From: JALOAR01 sp964348605
GTDB lineage: Bacteria; Patescibacteriota; Minisyncoccia; UBA6257; Colwellbacteraceae
NCBI GenBank assembly: GCA_964348605.1
Contig: CAYGDC010000005.1
Location: 1 to 23,286 of the forward strand
Direction of reading: 5' to 3'
Length of the DNA: 23,286 nt
Every line of letters starts with the position of its first letter. The stretch's first letter is position 1. Shown in pieces: positions 7,152 through 15,255 of the stretch. Under the pieces are notes generated by a model. It did not search any database. It saw only the letters and a list, made by a program, of their open reading frames with translations, and was not told the DNA's origin. The position numbers were made by a program, and so were the translations under genes.

Positions 7152-10097
7152 ATGAGTGAGACAACTTTCGAGTCGTATTATGATAAATTAAATACTAAAC
7201 AAAAAGAGGCGGTTGATACGCTTGAAGGACCAGTGATGGTTATAGCAGGCCCTGGCACAGGAAAAACTCGCACCTTAACGCTAAGAATAGCGAACATAGT
7301 AAGGCGTACCGATACAGAGCCAGAAAATATACTTGCCTTAACATTTACAGAAGCCGGAGTTATTTCTATGAGAAAAGCTTTGATAGAAATAATGGGAACT
7401 GACGCCTATGCGGTAGATATAAATACTTTTCATGGATTTTCAAACGGCATTATTAAAAATTACCCTGAATGTTTTCCGAGAATTATTGGCTCGGAAGCGA
7501 TAACTGATTCTGACAGGGTAAAAATCTTAGAAGAGGTCATAGAATCTTTGCCTCTTAAACAACTTCGTCCGACAGGAGATAAATTTCATTATCTTCGCGA
7601 TATTATAAGAGCGATAAGCGATCTTAAGAGAGAGGGAGTGGACACAAAAGACTACGAAGAAATCGTATCAGAACGAAGGCATAAATTTGATACGACAGAT
7701 GACCTGTATTATGAGTCCGGGCGATTCAAGGGAAAAATGAGGGGCAAGTATGCCGATGAAGCAAAAAACATAATTAAAAATGAAGATCTTGTATTAGTTT
7801 ATGCGTCTTACGAAGCAAAGCTAGCGGAAAAAAGGCTTTACGACTACGAAGACATGATAATGGAAACCTTAAAGGCATTAAGAATGGATAATAATTTATT
7901 ACTTTCGCTCCAAGAAAAATATCAATATATTCTTGCTGACGAACATCAAGACAGTAATAAAGCACAAAACAGAATATTAGAGCTTCTCGCAAGTTTTCAC
8001 GACAACCCCAATATTTTTATTGTTGGAGACAGTAAGCAAGCGATATTTCGTTTTCAAGGAGCGTCACTTGATAATTTTTATTATTTCAAAAATCTTTATC
8101 CTGGCGCGAAACTCATATCGCTTAAAGACAATTATCGCTCAACAGAAGAGATTCTTGCGGGCGCTTATAGCCTTATTCCGCAAGATGAAGAAATTATATC
8201 TCAATCAGGCAAGGGTAATAAAATTAAAATATATGGTTTTGAAAGCGAGCTTGCGGAAGAATATTTTCTTGCTGATGAAATAAAAAGGAAAATTACCGCT
8301 GGCGAAAATCCGCGAGAAATCGCTGTGCTTTTTAGAGAAAATAAAGACGGAGCCCCTCTTGCCTCTGCTTTTGCAAAATACGGCATCCCATTTGTTATTG
8401 AGTCAGATAATAATTTGCTTGCTGATTATGATGTGAGAAAACTTATACAGCTTATGAAAGCTGTAGCTGACCCAGATAATCAATTCGCTCTCGCTGAAGC
8501 GATGCATATGTCTTTTTTTCGCATAGAGCCTTTTGAAATATATAAAGCTCTAAACGAAGCAAGAAAAGAGCGTGTTCATATTGCGGAAATTATAAAAAAT
8601 AGCTCTGAAGAAAAAATTAAAAGTTTTAGCGACAAAATTTCTGCCTGGAAAATTATCTCTAAAAACGAAGGACTAATGGAAACAATAGAAGCGATTATCA
8701 CCGGATCAGACATCATGAAAGAAATAATGAAGAGTTCTGACGCTCTTACAAGAATAGGAAAAATAACCGAGTTTTATAACCATATCAGAGACTTTGCGGA
8801 AAAGAAAAAAGTCGCAACTTTTGACGACTTTATATCTCATCTTGAGACTATGGAGTTATACGGTATGTCTATTGCTGGCAAAAGACCAACTTTTTCCGAA
8901 GGGAAAGTCCGCCTTATGACAGCACATCGTTCTAAAGGACAAGAGTTTGGATCGGTTTATATTGTGCGAGCAATAGACAGCTTGTGGGGTAATAAAAAAC
9001 GAGCGGAAAAGCTACGCCTACCATATAATGTGTATTCGCTCTCTGGCAGAATTCAAGAAGATGATGAAAAAATAGACGACGAGAGAAAACTTTTTTATGT
9101 TGCCGTTACAAGGGCAAAAAAAGAACTTACGATAACCTATAGCACAGAAGGAAGGGAGGGCAAAGAGCAGTTACCAACAGGATTTATAAAAGAAATCAGG
9201 GAAGATATGAGAGAGGATAGGGAAGCTACAAAATGGAACATGGGAGTTTCCGCTCATATGGAAACTTTATTTTCTTCTGCACCTATTATTGAACCAGAAG
9301 AAGAAATAAAAAAATTAGTGATCGCGACACTAGAAGAAAAAGGTCTCTCGGCAACGGACATCAATAATTATTTAAATTGTCCGTGGAGATATTTTTACAC
9401 AGGACTTTTTAGAATACCAGAACGCAAGGAGCCGCACTTAGCTTACGGAACCGCCGTACATGGCGCGCTTAAAGATTTTTTTAATTCTATTAAAGAACAT
9501 GGCGCTCGCAAAGAATATCTGCTTGTAAGATTTGAGTATCATCTCTCACGAGAAGTGATTAAAGAAAGCGATTATGAGATTTTATTAAAAAAAGGGGGAA
9601 ATGCTCTCTCTGCTTATTTTGAAGAATATAAAGAAGACTGGGACAAAGATTTTTACACGGAGTTTGAAATAACAGGAGTAGAAATTGCACCGAAAGTAAT
9701 GATTAAAGGAAGAATAGACAGAATGGACCAAGACGGATTTTCAAACAATGTAATTGTGACTGACTTTAAGACAGGTAAAGCAAAAACAAAAGGAGAAATA
9801 GAAGGGACAACACAATCTTCAGACGGAGGAATTAAAAGACAACTTGCTTTTTACAAACTTTTACTTGATGGATATAAGTCTGGAAAATATAAAATGATCG
9901 CCGCTCAAATTGATTTTATAGAGCCCGATGAAAAAGGAAGGTGCAAAAGACAAAACATTATCGTAACGCAAGAAGAAGCTGAGGCTCTTAAAACAGAGAT
10001 TATAAGAATAGCTAACGAAATTCGCTCCCTCGCATTTTGGAATCAAAAATGCGATGACAAGAATTGCCCATATTGTAAATTAAGAGAAGGCATTTAG
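7152..10097 (+). CDS. UvrD/AddA-type helicase with C-terminal RecB-family Fe-S nuclease
   Basis: 981 residues from ATG 7152. The frame is open to 7095, but those 19 extra codons lie in repeat and promoter sequence, so 7152 is preferred. The SF1A helicase has Walker A AGPGTGKT (32-39), DEHQ (263-266, family DExQ), GDSKQAIFRFQG, LKDNYRST, TAHRSKGQEF and YVAVTRAKKEL. The C-terminal PD-(D/E)XK nuclease has His770 in the GTAVHG motif, Asp856 in GRIDRMD, Asp871-x-Lys873 in TDFKTGK, and Gln897. Four cysteines (743 in NCPWRY; 967, 972 and 975 near the C-terminus) match the 1+3 spacing of the AddB/Cas4 4Fe-4S staple. The likely role is ATP-driven DNA unwinding with end resection in recombinational repair, combining AddA and AddB features in one chain. 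No recB/recC/addB partner is in the window. Confidence 0.9.
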   Translation: MSETTFESYYDKLNTKQKEAVDTLEGPVMVIAGPGTGKTRTLTLRIANIVRRTDTEPENILALTFTEAGVISMRKALIEIMGTDAYAVDINTFHGFSNGIIKNYPECFPRIIGSEAITDSDRVKILEEVIESLPLKQLRPTGDKFHYLRDIIRAISDLKREGVDTKDYEEIVSERRHKFDTTDDLYYESGRFKGKMRGKYADEAKNIIKNEDLVLVYASYEAKLAEKRLYDYEDMIMETLKALRMDNNLLLSLQEKYQYILADEHQDSNKAQNRILELLASFHDNPNIFIVGDSKQAIFRFQGASLDNFYYFKNLYPGAKLISLKDNYRSTEEILAGAYSLIPQDEEIISQSGKGNKIKIYGFESELAEEYFLADEIKRKITAGENPREIAVLFRENKDGAPLASAFAKYGIPFVIESDNNLLADYDVRKLIQLMKAVADPDNQFALAEAMHMSFFRIEPFEIYKALNEARKERVHIAEIIKNSSEEKIKSFSDKISAWKIISKNEGLMETIEAIITGSDIMKEIMKSSDALTRIGKITEFYNHIRDFAEKKKVATFDDFISHLETMELYGMSIAGKRPTFSEGKVRLMTAHRSKGQEFGSVYIVRAIDSLWGNKKRAEKLRLPYNVYSLSGRIQEDDEKIDDERKLFYVAVTRAKKELTITYSTEGREGKEQLPTGFIKEIREDMREDREATKWNMGVSAHMETLFSSAPIIEPEEEIKKLVIATLEEKGLSATDINNYLNCPWRYFYTGLFRIPERKEPHLAYGTAVHGALKDFFNSIKEHGARKEYLLVRFEYHLSREVIKESDYEILLKKGGNALSAYFEEYKEDWDKDFYTEFEITGVEIAPKVMIKGRIDRMDQDGFSNNVIVTDFKTGKAKTKGEIEGTTQSSDGGIKRQLAFYKLLLDGYKSGKYKMIAAQIDFIEPDEKGRCKRQNIIVTQEEAEALKTEIIRIANEIRSLAFWNQKCDDKNCPYCKLREGI

Positions 10098-10204
10098 GAA
10101 CTTGCGCGGAAGCGGAGCCCAGAGCTCTTTAAGCTTTTAAACTTTCTCGCACAGCGAGCTTAAGCTTTTTCGTGAAAAGCATTATTATATGTTATAAATA
10201 AACT
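10098..10204. other. Spacer with hairpins and an extended -10
   Basis: It contains a single 15-nt hairpin TCTCGC-ACA-GCGAGC (10145-10159, outer pair mismatched), a second palindrome GCTTTT-N5-AAAAGC (10164-10180), and an extended -10 TGT-TATAAA (10190-10198) placed 6 bases before the next ATG. Either hairpin could end the upstream transcript, but neither is followed by a T-run. Confidence 0.5.
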
Positions 10205-10561
10205 ATGAAAATAATAGAAAAAATATTAAAACAAAAATTCGAAAAAGATGATAGTTCTGCTGCTACCACTGCGGTAACAAAAATCATAAAAAAATTATTA
10301 AAAAGAGCATTTTTAAAAATCGCAGTTTATGCAATTATAACGATCCTAGCTGTTATTATTATTGTAGTGGGGCTCGTGATGCTTGTTGTTTGGTTAATAG
10401 GAGGAGGGGCGTGGCAACCTATTACGCCCCAAGTAGAAGATATGGTCCCCAATCTTATTAATGTAGATACATTAATAAATTCTGAAATTGGCGCAGGGCT
10501 TGAAGGCCTTGGTCAAGAACTTATGTATATAGGAGATGCTATAGATCGGGCTCGTCCTTAA
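10205..10561 (+). CDS. Small single-span membrane protein of unknown function
   Basis: 118 residues, not recognised. A basic amphipathic N-terminus (1-37, many Lys/Ile/Leu) precedes a long hydrophobic span (about 38-66, with a GGG turn), then an acidic C-terminal tail (70-118) rich in hydrophobic helix-forming residues (VEDMVPNLINVDTLIN). The positive-inside rule would put the N-terminus in the cytoplasm. It is single-gene sized with its own apparent leaderless promoter, and lies between the helicase-nuclease and enolase. It is expected to be a real gene because of codon-consistent composition and the well-placed promoter. Confidence 0.65.
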   Translation: MKIIEKILKQKFEKDDSSAATTAVTKIIKKLLKRAFLKIAVYAIITILAVIIIVVGLVMLVVWLIGGGAWQPITPQVEDMVPNLINVDTLINSEIGAGLEGLGQELMYIGDAIDRARP

Positions 10562-10571
10562 ATAAGTAAAG

Positions 10572-10580
10572 TGATATAAA
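10572..10580 (+). promoter_or_regulatory. Extended -10 upstream of enolase
   Basis: TGA-TATAAA, with the enolase ATG 17 bases beyond the hexamer. It suggests that eno has its own promoter besides any read-through. Confidence 0.4.
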
Positions 10581-10597
10581 CAAGTATCAATAACTAT

Positions 10598-11833
10598 ATG
10601 AAAATAAGCTCTGTGCGTGCGATAGAAATTCTAGATAGTAGAGGAAATCCGACTATTAGGGCTAGCGTGTTACTAGAAAATGGACAAGAGGGAACTGCAT
10701 CAGTTCCTTCTGGAGCGTCTACTGGCGTGCATGAAGCACACGAACTAAGAGACGGAGACGCGAGATTTAATGGCAAGGGAGTGCTCAGTGCCATAAAAAA
10801 CATTAATAGCGAAATATCTCAAGCGATTAGCGGATTAAGCGCAGAAGACCAATCTCTAATTGATAAAACTCTTATAGAGTTAGACGGAACAGAAAACAAA
10901 TCAAGGCTTGGAGCGAACGCAATGCTTGCTGTTTCTCTTGCTACTGCGCGTGCAGGGGCAAATGCAACAAGGCAACCTCTTTATAAATACCTAAACCAAA
11001 TGACCGGAGCGGAAATGAAAATGCCTGCTCCTCTTATGAATGTCATGAATGGAGGCGCGCATGCTAACTGGGTAACAGACATACAAGAGTATATGATAAC
11101 GCCTACGGGTTTTAATAATTTTAGTGAATCAGTTAGAGCCTGCTCGGAAATTTATATGCAATTAAAAAATGTGCTGAAGTCTAAAAATTATTCTGTAAGC
11201 GTTGGAGATGAAGGAGGCTTTGCGCCTCAAGTGCTAGACAACAGCGAGCCATTTTTTTTAATAACCACAGCAATAAATCAAGCAGGATATGTTTTAGGAA
11301 AAGATATTAATTTTGCAATAGATGTTGCGTCTTCCGAATTTTATCAAGATAAAAAATATCATCTAAAGCGAGAAAAAAAAGAATTATCCGCTGAAGAGCT
11401 CACCGAGTTTTACAAGCGACTTATTAGAGAACATAGCGTCATAAGCATAGAAGACCCGTTTGCGGAAGATGATTGGACAAGCTTTGCTACGCTAACTGAA
11501 CAATTAGGAAATAAACTACGAATAGTAGGAGACGACCTTTACGCGACCAATCCTTTAAGAATTAAGCAGGGGACAGATCAAAAAGCTACAAACGCAGTGC
11601 TTATAAAACCAAATCAAATTGGCACATTGTCCGAAACACTAAAAGCAATTTCTATTGCAAGAGAAGGAAATCAATCAATTATAATATCGCACCGAAGCGG
11701 CGAAACAGAAGATTCTTTTATAGCTGACCTTGCTGTAGCGGTAGGAGCAGAAGCAATTAAAGCTGGCGCACCTGCAAGAGGAGAGAGAACAGCAAAATAT
11801 AATCGTCTATTAGAAATAGAAAGCGAGTTTTAA
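10598..11833 (+). CDS. eno: Enolase (phosphopyruvate hydratase)
   Basis: 411 residues, slightly shorter than the usual roughly 430. It interconverts 2-phosphoglycerate and phosphoenolpyruvate in lower glycolysis. Visible motifs: SRGNPT (14-19), SGASTG (38-43), NGGAHA (151-156), GDEGGFAP with catalytic acid Glu205, metal ligands Asp242, Glu285 (SIEDPF) and Asp312 (VGDDL), catalytic base Lys337 in LIKPNQIGTL, and the SHRSGETED signature (364-372). The common LIK-L/V-NQ signature reads KPNQ here. It stands alone on the plus strand, convergent with the RNase H gene. Confidence 0.97.
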   Translation: MKISSVRAIEILDSRGNPTIRASVLLENGQEGTASVPSGASTGVHEAHELRDGDARFNGKGVLSAIKNINSEISQAISGLSAEDQSLIDKTLIELDGTENKSRLGANAMLAVSLATARAGANATRQPLYKYLNQMTGAEMKMPAPLMNVMNGGAHANWVTDIQEYMITPTGFNNFSESVRACSEIYMQLKNVLKSKNYSVSVGDEGGFAPQVLDNSEPFFLITTAINQAGYVLGKDINFAIDVASSEFYQDKKYHLKREKKELSAEELTEFYKRLIREHSVISIEDPFAEDDWTSFATLTEQLGNKLRIVGDDLYATNPLRIKQGTDQKATNAVLIKPNQIGTLSETLKAISIAREGNQSIIISHRSGETEDSFIADLAVAVGAEAIKAGAPARGERTAKYNRLLEIESEF

Positions 11834-11905
11834 TCCGTTTGCTCCGCTACACAAAATCTCGTAAAACAAAATAACTTTGCTTTGCGAAAATATAATTTTT
11901 ATTTT

Positions 11906-12508
11906 CTAATGAAATCCAAGGTCAGCAGGATTATCATCTCCAGATATTAAAACAACTTTACCCCCACCTTTTTCAAATTCTTGTCGTAAAAGAGTAACCT
12001 CATACGCTAATTTTTTAGTTTTTTCGCTTACTTCTTTTTTAATAAATCCTTTAGACCAATAGTCAATAACTAATTTACTGTCTCCAAATATATTTTTTTC
12101 TTTCATTATCTTCGCGATTTCTATAGCGAATCGGCAAGCAAGAAGTTCGCCATAATTATTAGTGTGTCCGCTTGGCAAAAGATGTTTGCCATGCTTATTA
12201 ATAAGTTCGGGATGCAAAACTTTATCTAATAAATCTTTTTTATCTTTATCTGTAACGCTTATCTCTACCCCTCTTCCGCGACCTGTTCCTGCGTCAAAAT
12301 ATACTCCTTTTGGTATTTTTTTCTTTATCTTCACTGCATATTTAGCTCCAGAAGCGAGCCATAAGATTGCTTCTTCGTTGTTTTTAAATCCTTTATATCG
12401 CGCGCCCTCTACGCCGCGGACTATTTCTTCGCATTTCGTCCACGAACGAACGATGCCGTTTTTGCCATTAGGTAAAAAATAAGCGTAATGAGTGTTAGTA
12501 GAGGGCAT
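11906..12508 (-). CDS. Ribonuclease H with N-terminal hybrid-binding (viroplasmin) domain
   Basis: 200 residues. Residues 7-51 form the RNA/DNA hybrid-binding domain (YAYF-P-GIVRSW--CE--V-G--GARYKGF), as in RNase HI of eukaryotes and some bacteria. Residues about 68-200 form the RNase H fold with Asp72 (VYFDAGT), Glu121 (NNYGELLA), Asp143 (FGDSKL) and Asp192 or Asp196 near the end as the acidic quartet. It degrades RNA in RNA-DNA hybrids. The catalytic domain ends only four residues after Asp196, shorter than typical. tRNA-Gln lies just upstream on the same strand (31 bases), so both may share a transcript. Confidence 0.85.
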   Translation of the reverse strand: MPSTNTHYAYFLPNGKNGIVRSWTKCEEIVRGVEGARYKGFKNNEEAILWLASGAKYAVKIKKKIPKGVYFDAGTGRGRGVEISVTDKDKKDLLDKVLHPELINKHGKHLLPSGHTNNYGELLACRFAIEIAKIMKEKNIFGDSKLVIDYWSKGFIKKEVSEKTKKLAYEVTLLRQEFEKGGGKVVLISGDDNPADLGFH

Positions 12509-12539
12509 TTTTTAAAAAAAGTTATATAAAAATAGCTAG

Positions 12540-12610
12540 CTGCCGGACCTGGATTCGAACCAAGATACCATGCTCCAGAGGCATGTGTCCTACCATTAGA
12601 CGATCCGGCA
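12540..12610 (-). tRNA. tRNA-Gln(CTG)
   Basis: On the minus strand the acceptor TGCCGGA/TCCGGCA pairs fully. The anticodon stem CATGC/GCATG has loop CTCTGGA, anticodon CTG. The T arm has GGTTCGAATCC. Discriminator is G; CCA is not encoded. Confidence 0.95.
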
Positions 12611-12673
12611 AAAATCATATAAGCTTCGCCAACTTAGAAAAAACTTTAAAATTAAATAACCACGACACAATTA

Positions 12674-12682
12674 TGATATAAT
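12674..12682 (+). promoter_or_regulatory. Extended -10 promoter of superoxide dismutase gene
   Basis: TGA-TATAAT, a perfect extended -10. No consensus -35 is seen at 17 bp. The predicted leader before ATG 12733 is about 43 bases, longer than for most genes here. Confidence 0.5.
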
Positions 12683-12732
12683 ACAAGAGAAGAGATTTCA
12701 ATTAAAACTTCTTCAATAAAAAAAACAAAAAA

Positions 12733-13323
12733 ATGAAAAAAGAAATTATATTAAAACCACTTGCAATAACAGCGGATTTAAATGGGATAAGCCTAAAATC
12801 AATCACGGAACATTTTAAGCTTTATGAAGGATATGTTAAAAAAACTAACGAAATAAGAAACAAGCTTGAGACTGCTGACAAGTCTCTCGCAAACTCTGCT
12901 TATAGCGAAATAGGAGAGTTAAAAAGACAAGAATCTTTTTCTTTAGACGGAGTTAAATTACATGAAGTATATTTTGGTATTTTAGGTGGAAATGGCAAAG
13001 AAGAGGGCAGAGTGGCAGAAATGATAATACGTGATTTTGGGTCAATAGCAAACTGGATTGCTGATATGACAGCGGCAGGGATTGCAACGAGAGGATGGGT
13101 TCTTCTTTCTTATGACTTTGCAGAAAAAACACTTAGAAACTACAGCGCTGACGCACATAATGTAGGAATTATTGCAGGCACAGCTCCTCTTATAGCTCTT
13201 GATGTATATGAGCACGCTTATTTTGCGGATTACGGCGTAAATCGCAAAGGATACATTGACGCTTTTTTCAAAAATCTTAATTGGCAAAAAATAGACGCGA
13301 TAGCACAAGAATATGGATTATAA
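12733..13323 (+). CDS. Iron/manganese superoxide dismutase
   Basis: 196 residues. It converts superoxide to oxygen and hydrogen peroxide. The four metal ligands are in place: His27 (EHFKLYEGYV), His77 (DGVKLHEVYF), Asp157 and His161 in LDVYEHAYFADYG, followed by the family C-terminal pattern YIDAFFKNLNW. GWVLLSYD (121-128) corresponds to the GW-WL motif. The second-ligand segment departs from the usual GG-HNHSLFW and the N-terminus lacks the LPY motif, so this is a divergent member. Fe versus Mn preference cannot be decided. It has its own extended -10 promoter and a monocistronic position, which suits an oxygen-stress gene. Confidence 0.88.
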   Translation: MKKEIILKPLAITADLNGISLKSITEHFKLYEGYVKKTNEIRNKLETADKSLANSAYSEIGELKRQESFSLDGVKLHEVYFGILGGNGKEEGRVAEMIIRDFGSIANWIADMTAAGIATRGWVLLSYDFAEKTLRNYSADAHNVGIIAGTAPLIALDVYEHAYFADYGVNRKGYIDAFFKNLNWQKIDAIAQEYGL

Positions 13324-13362
13324 AAAAACGAGAACTTTAAGTTAGAGAAAAAAACAACGAAT

Positions 13363-14157
13363 CTAAAATATCACTCTAAAGAATAATTGGTCAGCGAGAA
13401 TAAGAGCTCCGAGGCCAAACACATAATAAGCAAAGACTTTTAAACTTGCGCGTGAAAAGAAGTCTAACATAAAGCGAATACTTATGTAGCCTGTGATGGC
13501 GGCGGCAATCATTCCAAACAAGAGTGGTAAAATACCGATATTTTGAAATGCTTGAAAAGTTAAATTATGTGCGTCAAACATAGCTGGCCCGATAATAGCA
13601 GGAACAGACATTAGAAAGGCAAACTTAATAACAAACTCTTTTTTTAATCCACGCAAAAGGCCGGCAGAAATAATAAAACCAGAACGAGAAAGAGCGGGAA
13701 TTATCGCCACGCTTTGAGCGAGTCCCATTAATATCGCATCTATATAAGACATACTGCTTAAGTCTTTTCCATAATAAGCTTGTTTGCGCGGACGGTCTGC
13801 TATTAAAAGAGCAACACCTGTAAGAATAAAAGCTATTCCAAGATAATTGCCTGAAGAAAAAATGTATTCAAAAAAATCGCGAAAAATAAAACCAATAACA
13901 GCAACAGGAATAGTTGCCACAACTACAAAAATAGTAATTTTACTAAAAGGGTAACGAATCATATGCCAAATTTCTTTCCAAAATATGGCAATTACAGAAA
14001 TTAAAGTTGCAACATGCAACATTATAATAAAGGCTAGCGCTTCTTCATTAAAACCAAAGATTCTTTGATAAAGAACGAGATGCCCTGAGCTTGAGATAGG
14101 GAGAAATTCAGTAAATCCCTGAATGATTCCTAAAATTATAGAATGAAAAATATCCAT
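13363..14157 (-). CDS. uppP: Undecaprenyl-diphosphatase (UppP/BacA)
   Basis: 264 residues with about eight hydrophobic segments. It recycles undecaprenyl diphosphate to the monophosphate lipid carrier for peptidoglycan synthesis; its loss or dosage alters bacitracin sensitivity. Motif 1, GFTEFLPISSSGHL (14-27), carries the catalytic Glu17 and His26; motif 2, PALSRSGF (154-161), holds the essential Arg158 (usual form PGTSRSG). It lies 9 bases downstream of fmt on the minus strand, so fmt-uppP is probably co-transcribed. Confidence 0.95.
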   Translation of the reverse strand: MDIFHSIILGIIQGFTEFLPISSSGHLVLYQRIFGFNEEALAFIIMLHVATLISVIAIFWKEIWHMIRYPFSKITIFVVVATIPVAVIGFIFRDFFEYIFSSGNYLGIAFILTGVALLIADRPRKQAYYGKDLSSMSYIDAILMGLAQSVAIIPALSRSGFIISAGLLRGLKKEFVIKFAFLMSVPAIIGPAMFDAHNLTFQAFQNIGILPLLFGMIAAAITGYISIRFMLDFFSRASLKVFAYYVFGLGALILADQLFFRVIF

Positions 14158-14166
14158 TATGATTTA

Positions 14167-15003
14167 TTAAATTATTTTTGGTTTTTTGCCTTCTACTTGA
14201 ACCGACTTTAGCATTAACTTTCCCAGTTTAATTTCTGCATCAAGTAATTTTACTCTTTTATTATTTTGATGTGTCCAAGCTCCGGGCTCAGGATAAAAAC
14301 CTCTAATTTTTCGATGAACGCTCTCTGCTGAATCTTCTATCCCTTCGCAAGCTTTGTCCAGCTCTTCTGGAGAGATATAAGCATCGCTTGCAGTAAATTT
14401 AGAAACATAAGTTGCCTCTGATTCATTTTGAGTCTGTGTTATAAGAGAAGAAATACTAGGCATAATTTCTACTATCATCTCTTTACTTAAAATCGCTAGG
14501 CGATCTGATAGAGATTCAGCGTTATCATTTGCGTGAATATCAAGAGACTTCATTGAAATAATTGGTCCGTGGTCCATTTTTTCATCAATTAAAAAAAGAG
14601 CAACCCCTGTTTCTTTAAGCCCGCTTAAAATTGCTGATTGAATTGGCGTTGCTCCACGAAGTTTTGGCAGAAGAGAAGGGTGAACGCCAATTGTTCCGTA
14701 GCGGGGGATACTGATGAGCGATTTAGGCAAGATTTTGCCATAAGCAGCGACAAGAAAAAAATCAGCATCGTATTCACGCAACTGATTAAGAAAATTATCA
14801 TCAATTTTTTCGGGCTGGAGTATAGATAAGCGAGGATTTAATTTACGACAAATTATTTTAACGGGAGAGGGAGTAATAATTTTTTTTCTTCCCGCTGGGC
14901 GGTCGGGGTTAGTAACCACGGCGGAAGGCGAGAGTCCTTGATTTATAAGTCCGCCCACTATTATTGTCGCAAAACGCGGAGTGCCAAAAAAGACGAATTT
15001 CAC
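14167..15003 (-). CDS. fmt: Methionyl-tRNA formyltransferase
   Basis: 278 residues from a GTG start. It formylates initiator Met-tRNA with 10-formyl-tetrahydrofolate. The N-terminal Rossmann domain begins KFVFFGTP, with DRPAGR at 34-39 and the SLLPKLRGATPIQ block at 110-122; Asp144 in the D--MDHGPI segment matches the catalytic Asp. A C-terminal OB-like domain follows from about 200 but is shorter than in E. coli (315 total). The catalytic Asn in the NVH-SLLP motif is replaced by Gly106 (IGVHPSLLP), while His108 is kept. It is upstream of uppP and downstream of def, fitting the fmt/def functional pair. Confidence 0.9.
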   Translation of the reverse strand: MKFVFFGTPRFATIIVGGLINQGLSPSAVVTNPDRPAGRKKIITPSPVKIICRKLNPRLSILQPEKIDDNFLNQLREYDADFFLVAAYGKILPKSLISIPRYGTIGVHPSLLPKLRGATPIQSAILSGLKETGVALFLIDEKMDHGPIISMKSLDIHANDNAESLSDRLAILSKEMIVEIMPSISSLITQTQNESEATYVSKFTASDAYISPEELDKACEGIEDSAESVHRKIRGFYPEPGAWTHQNNKRVKLLDAEIKLGKLMLKSVQVEGKKPKII

Positions 15004-15255
15004 AAGACTGATTATAACTCAATTTGTGTTAAATCCCAATTTTCATTGTTCTCATGTGCTTTTCGTCATTTTTATTTTTCTTCATCTGACTGTGGCATAT
15101 CTTGTAGAGTGAAAAAATCACAAATTACAAATACCAAATCACAAACAAATTACAAGCACCAAATTACAAACGAAACAATATCGCCTGTTGTTAGTTTCCT
15201 TATCATTAATCGTAAGTTATTTATCGTTAGTTGCCTGTTGTCAGTCGCCAGTTTT
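15004..15255. repeat. fmt-def spacer with degenerate word arrays
   Basis: No gene is supported. Bases 15011-15039 hold the fmt promoter. Bases 15118-15175 are an array of CAAATTACAAA-like words, and 15181-15258 an array of GTTGTCAGTCGCC/ATCGTTAGTT-like words reaching to the def stop. The same word families recur in the other repeat-rich spacers. Confidence 0.65.
15011..15039 (-). promoter_or_regulatory. Candidate leaderless promoter of fmt
   Basis: On the minus strand: -35 TTGGGA (15039-15034), 17-bp spacer, -10 TATAAT (15016-15011). The GTG start at 15003 is 7 bases beyond the -10. Confidence 0.55.

Noticed and set aside
10120..10180. Rho-independent terminator after the helicase-nuclease
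   Set aside because: Hairpins are present, but neither is GC-rich with a following T-run; they match the interspersed repeat family better.
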